From Actinomycetota bacterium (lineage in GTDB: Bacteria; Actinomycetota; Thermoleophilia; Gaiellales; Gaiellaceae), in NCBI GenBank assembly GCA_009702325.1, contig WLID01000001.1, forward strand, positions 248,001-312,000: 64,000 nt of DNA. Reading direction: 5' to 3'. Below the pieces are notes generated by a model, which made no database searches, was not told where the DNA came from, and saw only the letters and a list, made by a program, of their open reading frames with translations. Both the position numbers and the translations under genes were made by a program. Shown here one piece after another: positions 45,428 through 53,689 of this stretch (its first letter is position 1; the number at the start of each line of letters is the position of its first letter).

Positions 45428-46417
45428 GTGGCCGCGTCAAGCCCAAGTAGCGACTCCGACATCCCGCTCGGCGATGTCCCGGACGTGCTCCGGCCTCAGC
45501 TCGCCTGTGTCTTCTGTGGCATCAACCCCGGCCGGTTCTCGGCGGCAGCAGCGGCACACTTCGCCAACCCACGCAATGACTTCTGGCGGCTCCTGCATGA
45601 CGCCGACTTCACGCCACGGCTCCTTGCCCCGTCCGAGCAGTTTCAGCTGCTCGACCTGGGGTTCGGCGTTACGAACGCCGCTTACCGCACCACACCGGGG
45701 TCGAACGACCTTCGGCGCGGTGACTTCGACATCGCACGGCTTCGCGAGACGGTTCGTATCTACGAGCCGCGGGCGATCGCCTTCGTTGGCAAAGAGGCCT
45801 ACCGTGGCCTCTTTGGGGAGCGTCCAGAGCACGGGCCGCAGCAGCGGGCGTTAGGCAACGCTGGGCTGTTCGTGCTCCCGTCGACGTCGCCGGCGAACGC
45901 CGCTGTTCCCTACGCGGAGCGACTCATGTGGTTCCAGCGTCTTCGCGCGTGGATCGAGCCCGAGCGCCGACAGGCCGTACGCGCACTCGTCGTCGACCCC
46001 GACAACCGGGTGCTTCTCTTCCGCTTCGAGTCAGCCAAGGGTGCTGACGTGTGGTGGGCGACACCAGGAGGCGGGCTCGAGTCGGGGGAAGACGAGTCGA
46101 TGGCGCTGCGGCGCGAACTCGCCGAAGAGGTCGGGCTCGTCGACTTCACGCAAGGCCCGTGGGTGTGGGAGCGGGAGCACGTCTTCCCGTGGCTCGGTCG
46201 GCTGTTGCGCCAGCACGAGCGGTTCGCCCTCGTGCGGGTGACCTCAGCCGACGTCAACCCGACGATCGATCTCGAGCGCGAAGGGATCCATGGGTGGCGC
46301 TGGTGGACGGCTGCGGAACTCGCGACGACTACCGAACGGCTAGGTCCGCCAGCGCTCGCGACGCATCTCGAAGCGCTTCTCCGTGACGGCCCACCGTCCA
46401 CTCCGATTAGCCTATGA
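45428..46417 (+). CDS. Mismatch-specific uracil-DNA glycosylase fused to a Nudix hydrolase
   Basis: A 329-residue protein starting at GTG 45428. The first half (about 25-175) is a Mug/TDG-type glycosylase: CVFCGINPGRFS is the catalytic-loop GINPG motif and NPRNDFWRLL is its usual partner. Then AFVGKEAYRGLFGE and LPSTSPANAAVPY follow. The second half (about 180-320) is a Nudix domain with box GGGLESGEDESMALRRELAEEVGLV, complete with the REL..EE metal site. The fusion joins removal of uracil or mismatched T/alkylated bases from DNA with hydrolysis of a nucleoside diphosphate derivative, perhaps a damaged nucleotide. I know the domains separately; fused forms seem uncommon. Confidence 0.85.
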   Translation: MAASSPSSDSDIPLGDVPDVLRPQLACVFCGINPGRFSAAAAAHFANPRNDFWRLLHDADFTPRLLAPSEQFQLLDLGFGVTNAAYRTTPGSNDLRRGDFDIARLRETVRIYEPRAIAFVGKEAYRGLFGERPEHGPQQRALGNAGLFVLPSTSPANAAVPYAERLMWFQRLRAWIEPERRQAVRALVVDPDNRVLLFRFESAKGADVWWATPGGGLESGEDESMALRRELAEEVGLVDFTQGPWVWEREHVFPWLGRLLRQHERFALVRVTSADVNPTIDLEREGIHGWRWWTAAELATTTERLGPPALATHLEALLRDGPPSTPISL

Positions 46418-46420
46418 ACG

Positions 46421-46876
46421 ATGTTTGAGGTGATCGTCATCATCCACCTGCTCGCCGCCTCGATCTGGATGGGCGGGTCGATCGCCCTTGTGATCGCCGC
46501 TGTCCCGTCGATCCGGACGCTTGAGCTTGAACATCGGGTGATCGCGATGAAGCGGATCGGCCTACGGTGGCGTCCCCTCGGCTACGGCTCGCTGATCGTG
46601 CTTGGTGTGACGGGCGTCGAGCTTGCACGCCACGATTGGGAGGCTGGACGGTCGCCGTTCCAAACGATCCTCTGGATCAAGATCGCGCTTTCTGCAGGCA
46701 TCGTGATTGCGTCGTACCTCCACAACTTTGTGCTCGGGCCACGGGTGCAGGCTGAGGTGCGTGAGCAGCGGCCGCAGGTCACACGGCCGATTCTCGTCGT
46801 CGTCGGCTACACCAGCCTCGCGCTAACGATCACCGTGCCGATCCTCGGCGCCGTGCTCGCGAACCTCGCCGGCTAG
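46421..46876 (+). CDS. CopD-like four-helix membrane protein
   Basis: A 151-residue protein starting at ATG 46421, 3 bases after the glycosylase stop. Four hydrophobic segments are seen. IIHLLAASIWMGGSIALVIAAVP, with the HxxxxxxWxGG motif of CopD/DUF4149-type proteins, is followed by a charged loop, then LIVLGVTGVELARHDW and two more helices, the second with SYLHNFVLGPR. The His residues in the first and third segments could bind heme b or copper. No cytochrome partner is near. Confidence 0.7.
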   Translation: MFEVIVIIHLLAASIWMGGSIALVIAAVPSIRTLELEHRVIAMKRIGLRWRPLGYGSLIVLGVTGVELARHDWEAGRSPFQTILWIKIALSAGIVIASYLHNFVLGPRVQAEVREQRPQVTRPILVVVGYTSLALTITVPILGAVLANLAG

Positions 46877-46888
46877 GCACACCCGGCT

Positions 46889-48550
46889 CTAGCCGCGCCA
46901 GCGATTGGTGATCGGTGTTCGGCGGTCGCGGCCGAACGCCTTCGTGCGAAGCTTCACGCCGGGCGGGGCCTGCCGCCGCTTGTACTCGGCCCGGTCGACC
47001 AATCCCAGCGCACGATCGACGACCGATTGCTCGAAGCCGTCGGCGATTAGCTCGTCGCGCGAACGATCGCCCTCGACGTACGCCTCCAACACCGCATCGA
47101 GCTTGTCATAGGGTGGCAGGGAGTCGTCGTCGCGCTGATCGGCCCGGAGCTCGGCGCTTGGGGGCCGGTCGATCGTCGACTGGGGAATCAGCTCGCGGCC
47201 TGCGCGCTCATTGAGATGACGCGCGAGTCGGAACACGTCGGTCTTGAACACGTCCTTGAGGAGCGCGAAGCCACCCACAAGATCGCCGTACAACGTCGAG
47301 TAGCCAACGGACATCTCTGACTTGTTCCCGGTCGCGACGACGATCCAGCCGAACTTATTCGAGAGGCCCATGAGCAACGTGCCGCGGGCACGCGCCTGGA
47401 TGTTCTCCTCCGTCAGGTCGGCTGGGCGCCCCGCAAACGAGGGGGCAAGCGCCGCGTCGAATGCCTCGACGAGAGGCTCGATCGGGATCTCGCGGAAGTC
47501 AATCCCGAGCGATTCGGCAACCACTCGGGCATCGGAACGAGTGGCATCTGACGAGTAGCGCGACGGCATCGAGACGCCATGCACGCGTCCCGCGCCGAGC
47601 GCGCCGACACAAAGCGCGGCCGTCAACGCCGAATCGATGCCGCCGGAAAGGCCAATCACGACGTCGTCGAACCCGCCCTTTTCGATGTAGTCGTGGAGCC
47701 CAAGCTCAAGGGCCTGCCGCATCTGCTCGAGGTCGTCGAGCTGCGGTGCTGGAGCGGGGCGGAGGCGATCGTTGTGCAACGCCGGTTCGCCAAGCCCGAG
47801 CGTTGGCAGCGCAGGGTTCGACGCCGGCACGTCAACGTCAACAACGAGCAACGCTTCCTCAAACCCCGGTGCGCGCGCGATGACAGAGCCGTCGGCGTCG
47901 ATCACAACCGAATGGCCATCGAACACAAGCTCGTCCTGGCCGCCGACCATGTTGCAGAGGGCAACCACGCAGCCGTTGTCGCGGGCGCGAGCCTGGAGCA
48001 TCTCCTCACGCTCGCGGTCTTTCCCGACGTGGAACGGCGACGCCGAGAGGTTTGCGATTAGGCGAGCACCGCCTGCGGCCAGCCCGGAGATTGTCGGTTC
48101 GGGGAACCAGATGTCTTCGCAGATCGTGGGGGCGACGATCGCGCCACCCGCCTCGAGCAGCACGAGTGCCGAGCCAGACTGGAACCAGCGTTCCTCGTCG
48201 AAGACGCCGTAGTTCGGGAGCAGCTGCTTGCGGTATGTCCCTTGGAGGGCCATGTCGGTGATGATCCACGCCGCGTTATAGAGGTGGGTGCCGTCCTGTT
48301 CGGGGGCGCCAACGAGCGCGGTGAGGCCGCGAGTGTGGGGCAGCAGCTCGTCGATCACTGAGCGGGCCGCCCGCACGAACGCCGGCCGGTGAAGGAGATC
48401 CTCGGGCGGGTAGCCCGTGACGGCGAGCTCCGGAAAGATCACGAGGTCCGCGCCGGCGGCACGGGCCTCGGCAAGGCGCGCGACGATCCGATCGCGGTTA
48501 CCCGTGAGATCTCCGACGACGCTGTTTAGCTGGGCGAGTGCGACTCTCAT
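46889..48550 (-). CDS. nadE: Glutamine-dependent NAD+ synthetase
   Basis: A 553-residue two-domain enzyme starting at ATG 48550. The N-terminal nitrilase domain has the triad: Glu in VIFPELAVTGYPPEDL, Lys in YRKQLLPNYGVFDE and Cys in APTICEDIWFPEP. It releases ammonia from glutamine. The synthetase domain (from about 260) has DVVIGLSGGIDSALTAALCV, the PP-loop for ATP, and NKSEMSVGYSTLYGDLVGG. It makes NAD+ from nicotinic acid adenine dinucleotide, the last step of NAD biosynthesis. Confidence 0.95.
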   Translation of the reverse strand: MRVALAQLNSVVGDLTGNRDRIVARLAEARAAGADLVIFPELAVTGYPPEDLLHRPAFVRAARSVIDELLPHTRGLTALVGAPEQDGTHLYNAAWIITDMALQGTYRKQLLPNYGVFDEERWFQSGSALVLLEAGGAIVAPTICEDIWFPEPTISGLAAGGARLIANLSASPFHVGKDREREEMLQARARDNGCVVALCNMVGGQDELVFDGHSVVIDADGSVIARAPGFEEALLVVDVDVPASNPALPTLGLGEPALHNDRLRPAPAPQLDDLEQMRQALELGLHDYIEKGGFDDVVIGLSGGIDSALTAALCVGALGAGRVHGVSMPSRYSSDATRSDARVVAESLGIDFREIPIEPLVEAFDAALAPSFAGRPADLTEENIQARARGTLLMGLSNKFGWIVVATGNKSEMSVGYSTLYGDLVGGFALLKDVFKTDVFRLARHLNERAGRELIPQSTIDRPPSAELRADQRDDDSLPPYDKLDAVLEAYVEGDRSRDELIADGFEQSVVDRALGLVDRAEYKRRQAPPGVKLRTKAFGRDRRTPITNRWRG

Positions 48551-48585
48551 AGGGCCCGCGGGTTTTGGCCTCGGGAGCGAAAACT

Positions 48586-48777
48586 CTAACGGACGCGGCG
48601 GCGCCAAGCGAGCACGACGAACGCGACCACGAAGAAGACACCATACGACAGCGCAATCAGAAAGCGGTTCTCACTCCGATGGCCGACGGCCGCAAGCGTC
48701 GCCCCGACCACAAGCAGCGCGATGAGGCCGACCCGAACCTGATTCATCGTGAACCGTTCACGCACGAGGGCGAGCAT
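48586..48777 (-). CDS. Small two-TM protein beside nadE
   Basis: A 63-residue protein from ATG 48777 (53 residues if ATG 48747 is used). It has two hydrophobic helices, VGLIALLVVGATLAAV and FLIALSYGVFFVVAFVVLAW, joined by a short polar turn (GHRSENR) and a basic end RRRVR. This is a common small actinobacterial membrane protein shape of unknown function. It is 35 bases upstream of nadE on the same strand. Confidence 0.5.
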   Translation of the reverse strand: MLALVRERFTMNQVRVGLIALLVVGATLAAVGHRSENRFLIALSYGVFFVVAFVVLAWRRRVR

Positions 48778-48860
48778 AGTCCGCGGCTTCTGTCTGCGTA
48801 GCGCTCGCTGGTAGCCTCGACGCCGGGGCCCGTACTGGGCGGGAAAGAGGGAGCGAAACG

Positions 48861-50315
48861 ATGAAGGCACATCTCGTTGCCGACGAGAAGCGCAAGTGGT
48901 GGACGCTTGGGGCGGTCGCGTTCGGACTGTTCATGATCATGCTCGACAACACGGTCGTGAACGTCGCGCTGCCGGCGATCGAAGAGTCGCTGAACCTGAA
49001 GATCGAGGCGCTTGAGTGGGTTGTCGCCGGTTACGCACTCACGTTCGGCGCGCTGATGCTCACCGGCGGCAAACTCGCCGACCTTCTCGGCCGTCGCCGC
49101 ATCTTCGTCGCAGGTCTCGTCATCTTCACGCTGTCGTCGCTCGGCTGCGGCCTGTCGACGAGCGCGACGATGTTGATCGCCGCGCGTGTGGTTCAGGGTG
49201 TCGGCGCGGCCATGATGAATCCCGCAACCCTCTCGATCATTGCCGTCACATTCCCGCCGAAAGAGCGCGGCACGGCGATTGGCATCTGGGCTGGCGTCTC
49301 GGCCCTCGCGCTCGCCATCGGCCCGCTTGTCGGCGGCGTCATCACCGAGCACATCAACTGGAACTGGATCTTCTTCATCAACGTGCCGGTTGGCGTGATC
49401 GCGATCATCGCGGCCTACCTGTTCATCGACGAATCCCGCGACACCTCGCATGAGCAGAAGCCCGACATCCCTGGGCTGATCGCCTCGAGTCTCGGCCTCT
49501 TTGCGCTGAGCTATGCCCTGATCGAAGCCAACACCTACGGGTGGACGTCAAGCCGGATCCTCGTCGCGTTCGCTGTTGCCGCGATCGCGCTTGTCGGCTT
49601 CGTCGTTCTCGAAGCGAAGCAGCGGCTGCCGATGCTCGATCTGTCGCTCTTCCGCAACCGCACCTTCGCTGGTGCCAACGCGACGATGCTCTTTGTGGCA
49701 CTCGCCATGTTCGGCGTCTTCTTCTACGTGTCGCTGTTCATGCAACAGATCCTTGGCTTCTCGCCGACCTCAGCGGGCGCGGCGTTCTTGCCGATGACCG
49801 TGCTGATCATCGTGATCGCACCTCAGGCTGGTCGACTCTCCGACCGCCTTGGTGCTCGTGGCCTTGCGGGCAGCGGCATGGTGCTGCTTGCGATCTCGCT
49901 GTTCCTCTTCTCGCGGCTCGACGAGAACTCGACGTTCTGGTCGCTTCTGCCCGCGATGCTTGCTGGCGGCTTCGGCATGGCGATCACCATGACTCCGACT
50001 ACCGCGGCCGCGATGTCGGCGGTGGCGCGTGACAAGGCAGGTGTTGGCTCCGCTGTACTCAACTCGATGCGGCAGGTGGGCGGTTCGCTTGGAATCGCCA
50101 TCATGGGCGCGATCGTTGCGTCGCAATCGACCTCGTGGCTCCGTGCGGGGCATCCGCAGAAGGAAGCCTTCCTTCACGGCCTCCACGACAGCCTGCTCGT
50201 CGCCTCAGGCATCGCTCTAGTAGGGGCGGTCGTTGCGGTGAGCACCGTGCGGAAGCCGCGCCATCACGGGCATCCGGGTGAAGCCGAGGCACCACCGGCG
50301 GTCGTCGCCGACTGA
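48861..50315 (+). CDS. DHA2-family (14-TM) drug-efflux MFS transporter
   Basis: A 484-residue proton-coupled exporter starting at ATG 48861 (AAAGAGGGAG upstream). FGLFMIMLDNTVVNVALPAIEESL is the DHA2 D1 motif, GGKLADLLGRRRIF motif A, RVVQGVGAAMMNPATLSII motif B and GPLVGGVITEHINWNWIF motif C. The length and 14 hydrophobic segments fit the EmrB/QacA group. It is the second such pump in the window, distinct from the one at 20.4 kb (VNVALPAIEE rather than [10 protein letters not shown]). Substrate unknown. Confidence 0.9.
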   Translation: MKAHLVADEKRKWWTLGAVAFGLFMIMLDNTVVNVALPAIEESLNLKIEALEWVVAGYALTFGALMLTGGKLADLLGRRRIFVAGLVIFTLSSLGCGLSTSATMLIAARVVQGVGAAMMNPATLSIIAVTFPPKERGTAIGIWAGVSALALAIGPLVGGVITEHINWNWIFFINVPVGVIAIIAAYLFIDESRDTSHEQKPDIPGLIASSLGLFALSYALIEANTYGWTSSRILVAFAVAAIALVGFVVLEAKQRLPMLDLSLFRNRTFAGANATMLFVALAMFGVFFYVSLFMQQILGFSPTSAGAAFLPMTVLIIVIAPQAGRLSDRLGARGLAGSGMVLLAISLFLFSRLDENSTFWSLLPAMLAGGFGMAITMTPTTAAAMSAVARDKAGVGSAVLNSMRQVGGSLGIAIMGAIVASQSTSWLRAGHPQKEAFLHGLHDSLLVASGIALVGAVVAVSTVRKPRHHGHPGEAEAPPAVVAD

Positions 50316-50651
50316 GCGTCGCAGCCCGCTGCGTTCGCGCGCAGGAGAGCCCCGGCTGCGGCGCCCTGGGCCCCCCGTGCAGTGCAGTCACCGGTCGGGC
50401 TCCGTGGCGGGCCTCTGCGGCGAAGTCCCATTCCACGGGTTTTCCCATCCAGCTCCACGTCGGGTTCGCAACGAACCAGACGTTCGTTTCGCACTGTAGG
50501 CGCGCCTGAATGTCTCTGTCAAGTGAGCGGTCAAGCAGCAGCTCTGTTTCTGACTTGACCGAAAAGGCGAGCAATGGAGCCTGCTGACCGGACAGGTCTG
50601 AAAGTGCGGATTGCGTCTACTTGACTTCTGCTGCACGCTCAGAGCGTGGGA
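50316..50651. other. Leader of the first XRE-TPR locus
   Basis: About 335 bases without a gene. The right part (50518-50625) contains ACTTGAC-type repeats listed separately. The left part is GC-rich and I see no gene, terminator with T-run, or known RNA in it. Confidence 0.4.
50518..50625. promoter_or_regulatory. ACTTGAC/GTCAAGT repeat cluster upstream of the first XRE-TPR gene
   Basis: GTCAAGT lies at 50518-50524, and ACTTGAC at 50553-50559 and 50619-50625. CGGTCAAG (50528-50535) and CTTGACCG (50554-50561) form an 8-bp inverted repeat with an 18-base spacer. The same ACTTGAC occurs in the promoter region of the second locus (61231-61237). It could be an operator or shared -35 sequence. Confidence 0.45.
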
Positions 50652-51580
50652 ATGAGGGCCGATAGCGGGCGGAGTGCGGTGGGGCGCGTCACAGCGAGAA
50701 CGCACGGTGCCAGTGCTCCGCGCGGGCTGCGGCTGGGGGAGCGCGTCCGGCAACTGCGGGTCTCATCGAACCTCACGCAGTCCGAGCTCGCCGGCGACCG
50801 ATTCTCGAAGGAGTACATCTCCCAGATAGAACGTGGCAAGACCCGTCCCACCAACGAGACGGTCGCATGGCTGGCGGCCCGGCTCGGCGTCGAACTCGAA
50901 TTTCTCCAGAGCGGTGTTTCGAGCGAGGAGCGCGACCGCGCCGAGGCGATCATTGCCCGCGCCGAAGCGCACATCAGTCGCCGTGAATACGGCCAGGCGA
51001 TCGGTGCATTCCGTGAGGCCGCCGCCTCGGTCGCTGGGTTCGCGCTCGGTCGTACGCCGAACGTGCCAAGGAGCGCTACGAGGAGCTCGACGATGCGCTG
51101 AATGTCGGGCGTCTGCTGAACAATCTTGGCAACCTCGACTTCCTGCTCGGCCACCCCGATTCCGCAATCGAGCGACTGACTGCCGCGCTTGAGGTTGCCG
51201 CGTCGCTGGGAAGCGCCGACGAGCAGGCGACCGCGATGTCATCGCTTGCGCAAGTCCATCTCCGGAACGGGGCGGTTGAGCTTGCCGAGCAGGAGGCCCG
51301 GCAGGCGCTGGCGCTTCTCGGTGCGCGGGAGGATCGGCTCGACGAGATCGGAAACGCCGGTCTTGTCCTCGGTCGTGCCCTGCTCGAACAGGGGCGCCTC
51401 GACGAGGCCGACCGTGCCTTCGCCGATGCCGAGAGCGCGCTTGAGCAGCTCTCGTCGGGGTCACACAAAGCAGCCGTGTGGATCGCGCAGGGCGACGTCG
51501 CTGCACGCCGCGGCGACCAGACAAAGGCAGCCGAACTGTTCCGGCGCGCTGCCGAAACGCTCCAAGACTTCAGGTTCTAG
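50652..51580 (+). pseudogene. XRE-TPR regulator with internal deletion and frame break
   Basis: The first part, from ATG 50652, encodes an XRE helix-turn-helix (LRLGERVRQLRVSSNLTQSELAGDRFSKEYISQIERGKTRPTNETVAWLAARLGV) and the first TPR (ISRREYGQAIGAFREAAASVAG). Frame is lost near 51040. In another frame the protein resumes WVRARSYAERAKERYEELDDALNVGRLLNNLGNLDFL and continues through TPR repeats to 51580. Total coding length is about 310 residues against about 440 in the paralogue at 59838, so roughly 120 residues were deleted out of frame. The HTH, start and last repeats are well preserved, suggesting recent damage. The peptide gene 21 bases downstream is intact. Confidence 0.8.
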
Positions 51581-51601
51581 AGGCGGAAGGAGGTGAGAAC
51601 T

Positions 51602-51733
51602 GTGGCGACACGATTTGCGTGGTTGGTGGGGAAGCGCGGGATCCTGCTCGCAGTAGCTGCGCTTGCGGCGGTGATCGGTGCGAAGACCGGCATCGTCATC
51701 AAGCCGTACGGCTTCTGGGATGGTCCCGGCTAG
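51602..51733 (+). CDS. Short hydrophobic peptide ending in FWDGPG (candidate signal precursor)
   Basis: A 43-residue peptide starting at GTG 51602. It has a basic front (residues 4-12 with Arg, Lys, Arg), a hydrophobic core ILLAVAALAAVIGA, then KTGIVIKPYGFWDGPG. AVIGA could be a signal-peptidase site releasing a C-terminal peptide. The Shine-Dalgarno AAGGAGGTGA (51587-51596) complements ten bases of the 16S tail. It follows the XRE-TPR gene by 21 bases and precedes a T-rich terminator, so regulator and peptide form one operon. The C-terminal FW.GP is shared with the peptide at 61298. Too short for ordinary gene callers. Confidence 0.6.
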   Translation: MATRFAWLVGKRGILLAVAALAAVIGAKTGIVIKPYGFWDGPG

Positions 51734-51762
51734 GCCTCGCACGACGTTCAGCGCAGTTCGAA

Positions 51763-51794
51763 ACGGCGGCGACCTCGGTTGCCGCCGTCTCTTT
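51763..51794 (+). terminator. Terminator of the XRE-TPR/peptide operon
   Basis: Arms acggcggc (51763-51770) and gccgccgt (51781-51788), extendable with one G-U pair into gacc/ggtt, are followed by tctcttt. A typical intrinsic terminator. Confidence 0.8.
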
Positions 51795-51886
51795 GCACCG
51801 AACAGACCTAAGACACGGAGCGCGCCACCGCCACATCCACACCGGTTCGCCTCGACCGCCCCAGGCAGCCCGGTAGAGTTCCGCCC

Positions 51887-52783
51887 ATGAACGCCACGTC
51901 GGCAGCCCCGCTACGACGGCGCCGCTTCGAAGTCTCCCAAGAGCTCTACCGGCGGTTCACCCTCCTCAACACGGCGGTACTCGTCCTCATCCTGACGACC
52001 GGCGCCACCGTTCGCCTCACCGGCTCCGGCCTCGGCTGCAAACACTGGCCCGGCTGCCAAGCAGGCCAGCCGTTCCCAACGAAGGACTACCACTCGTTCA
52101 TCGAGTTCTCCAACCGGATCCTCGCCGGCATCATCGTGTTCATCACCCTCGGAGCGTGGATCGTCGCGCTCCTCGCACCCCACGTCCCACGCTGGGTGAA
52201 GTGGACAGCCTTCGCCGTCTTCTTCGGCACCGCCGCCGAAGCGCCCCTCGGCGCAGTCACCGTCTACTACGACCTCAACCCGTACCTCGTCCAGTCGCAC
52301 TTCGTGCTCTCGATCGCTGTGCTCACGCTCGCCACACTCGTCAGCGTTGACGCCGTCGGAATGCGCGGCGCGCTCGTCGCCGTGCAGACACGGGCGATCG
52401 CAGTCATCGTCGCGATCCTCAAAGCGATCATGGTCGTCAGCGGAACGCTCGCCACCGCCGCAGGCCCGCACGCGGGAAGCGTCGACGTACACCGCATCTG
52501 GGACCTCCACTCCGCCGTCTACTGGCACGTCCGGTCAACCGCCCTCTTCGGACTCCTCTTTGCGTACCTCCTCTGGAAGTTCGCGCGCGAAAAGACCGAG
52601 CATTACGAGCGAGGTCTGATCGTGCTCGGCATCCTCGCCGTCCAAATGGTGATCGGTGAAATCCAGTACCGCACACACCTCCCATGGGGAATCGTGCTGC
52701 TGCACGTCACCCTCTCCGGTGTGCTTTGGGTGGCCATGACGGCGTGGGTTGCCGCCATGTTCCGCCCAAGTAGGATGACTTGA
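51887..52783 (+). CDS. ctaA: Heme A synthase-like protein (COX15/CtaA family)
   Basis: A 298-residue protein starting at ATG 51887 with eight hydrophobic segments. It begins TTGATVRLTGSGLGCKHWPGCQAGQPFP, which has the conserved GxxVRxTGSGLxCPDWP-like motif with two Cys. FIEFSNRILAG gives the first heme-ligand His/Glu region, and LVQSHFVLS and HVTLSGVLW carry His residues in other helices. CtaA converts heme O to heme A for cytochrome aa3 oxidase. Its stop overlaps the PAC2 start (TGATG). Confidence 0.85.
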   Translation: MNATSAAPLRRRRFEVSQELYRRFTLLNTAVLVLILTTGATVRLTGSGLGCKHWPGCQAGQPFPTKDYHSFIEFSNRILAGIIVFITLGAWIVALLAPHVPRWVKWTAFAVFFGTAAEAPLGAVTVYYDLNPYLVQSHFVLSIAVLTLATLVSVDAVGMRGALVAVQTRAIAVIVAILKAIMVVSGTLATAAGPHAGSVDVHRIWDLHSAVYWHVRSTALFGLLFAYLLWKFAREKTEHYERGLIVLGILAVQMVIGEIQYRTHLPWGIVLLHVTLSGVLWVAMTAWVAAMFRPSRMT

Positions 52784-53676
52784 TGTCTGAGGAACTCCGG
52801 CTCGACCACCGTCCGGAGCTCCGGCGCCCCATCCTGATCTGCGCATTCAAAGGCTGGAACGACGGCGGCCAAGGAGCCTCACTCGCCGCGTCCTTCCTCC
52901 AGCGCACCTGGGCAGCCGAACATTTCGCTGACATCGATCCCGAAGCGTTCTTCGACTTCACCCAAACCCGCCCTCAGGTCTCACTCGTCGATGGGCTCAC
53001 CCGCCGCATCGACTGGCCGTCAAACTCGTTCTACGAAGCCCGACTGCCCTACGGCGACCGCGACGTCATCCTCCTGCTCGGCTCCGAGCCAAGCCTCAGG
53101 TGGCGCACCTTCTGCGAGATCGTCACCGACCTCGCCAAAGACCTCGGCGTCGAACTCGTGATCTCACTCGGCTCGCTCCTCGCCGACGTGCCCCACACAA
53201 GACCCGCCCCCGTCACCGGTACCGGCTCAGACGCCGAACTGATCGAAAAGCTCGGCCTCGAAGCTTCCCGCTACGAAGGGCCCACCGGCATCGTCGGCGT
53301 CCTCCACGACGCCTGCCGCAACGCCGGGTTGCAATCCGCTTCGCTCTGGGCCGCAGTGCCGCACTACGTGTCGCTCACCCCGTCGCCCCGCGCGGCCCAC
53401 GCGCTCGTCACCCGGCTCGCCGAAATCATCGATGTCCCGATCGACACCACCGAACTTGACGAAGCAGGCGCGTCCTACGTCGCGCAGGTCACCGACGCCG
53501 TTGAGGCAGACAGCGACACCGCGTTGTACGTCGACGACCTAGAGCGCCGCACCGACGTAGAACACGAAGGCGACCTCCCAACCGGCGACGCGCTCGCTGC
53601 CGAGCTCGCCCAATTCCTTCGCGAACGCGAAGAGGCCGACGGCGAAGACCCGCCCGTCGCCCGCGACTCCCAGTAG
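52783..53676 (+). CDS. PAC2-family protein
   Basis: A 297-residue protein starting at ATG 52783. The family opening RPILICAFKGWNDGGQGASLAASFL is followed by GLTRRIDWPSNSFY and ELVISLGSLLADVPHTRPAPVTGTGSDAELIEKLGL, both characteristic of PAC2 (proteasome assembly chaperone 2-like) proteins of actinobacteria and archaea. The acidic C-terminus (EEADGEDPP) is also common. Actinobacterial members have been linked by sequence to 20S proteasome assembly, but no proteasome genes lie in this window. Confidence 0.85.
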   Translation: MSEELRLDHRPELRRPILICAFKGWNDGGQGASLAASFLQRTWAAEHFADIDPEAFFDFTQTRPQVSLVDGLTRRIDWPSNSFYEARLPYGDRDVILLLGSEPSLRWRTFCEIVTDLAKDLGVELVISLGSLLADVPHTRPAPVTGTGSDAELIEKLGLEASRYEGPTGIVGVLHDACRNAGLQSASLWAAVPHYVSLTPSPRAAHALVTRLAEIIDVPIDTTELDEAGASYVAQVTDAVEADSDTALYVDDLERRTDVEHEGDLPTGDALAAELAQFLREREEADGEDPPVARDSQ

Positions 53677-53689
53677 CGGGAACGCCGAG

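Noticed and set aside
45286-45450. Arg/Pro-rich frame overlapping the 58-residue gene's stop
   Set aside because: Composition is typical of a shadow frame and it overlaps the glycosylase start; the ATGA overlap alone is not enough.
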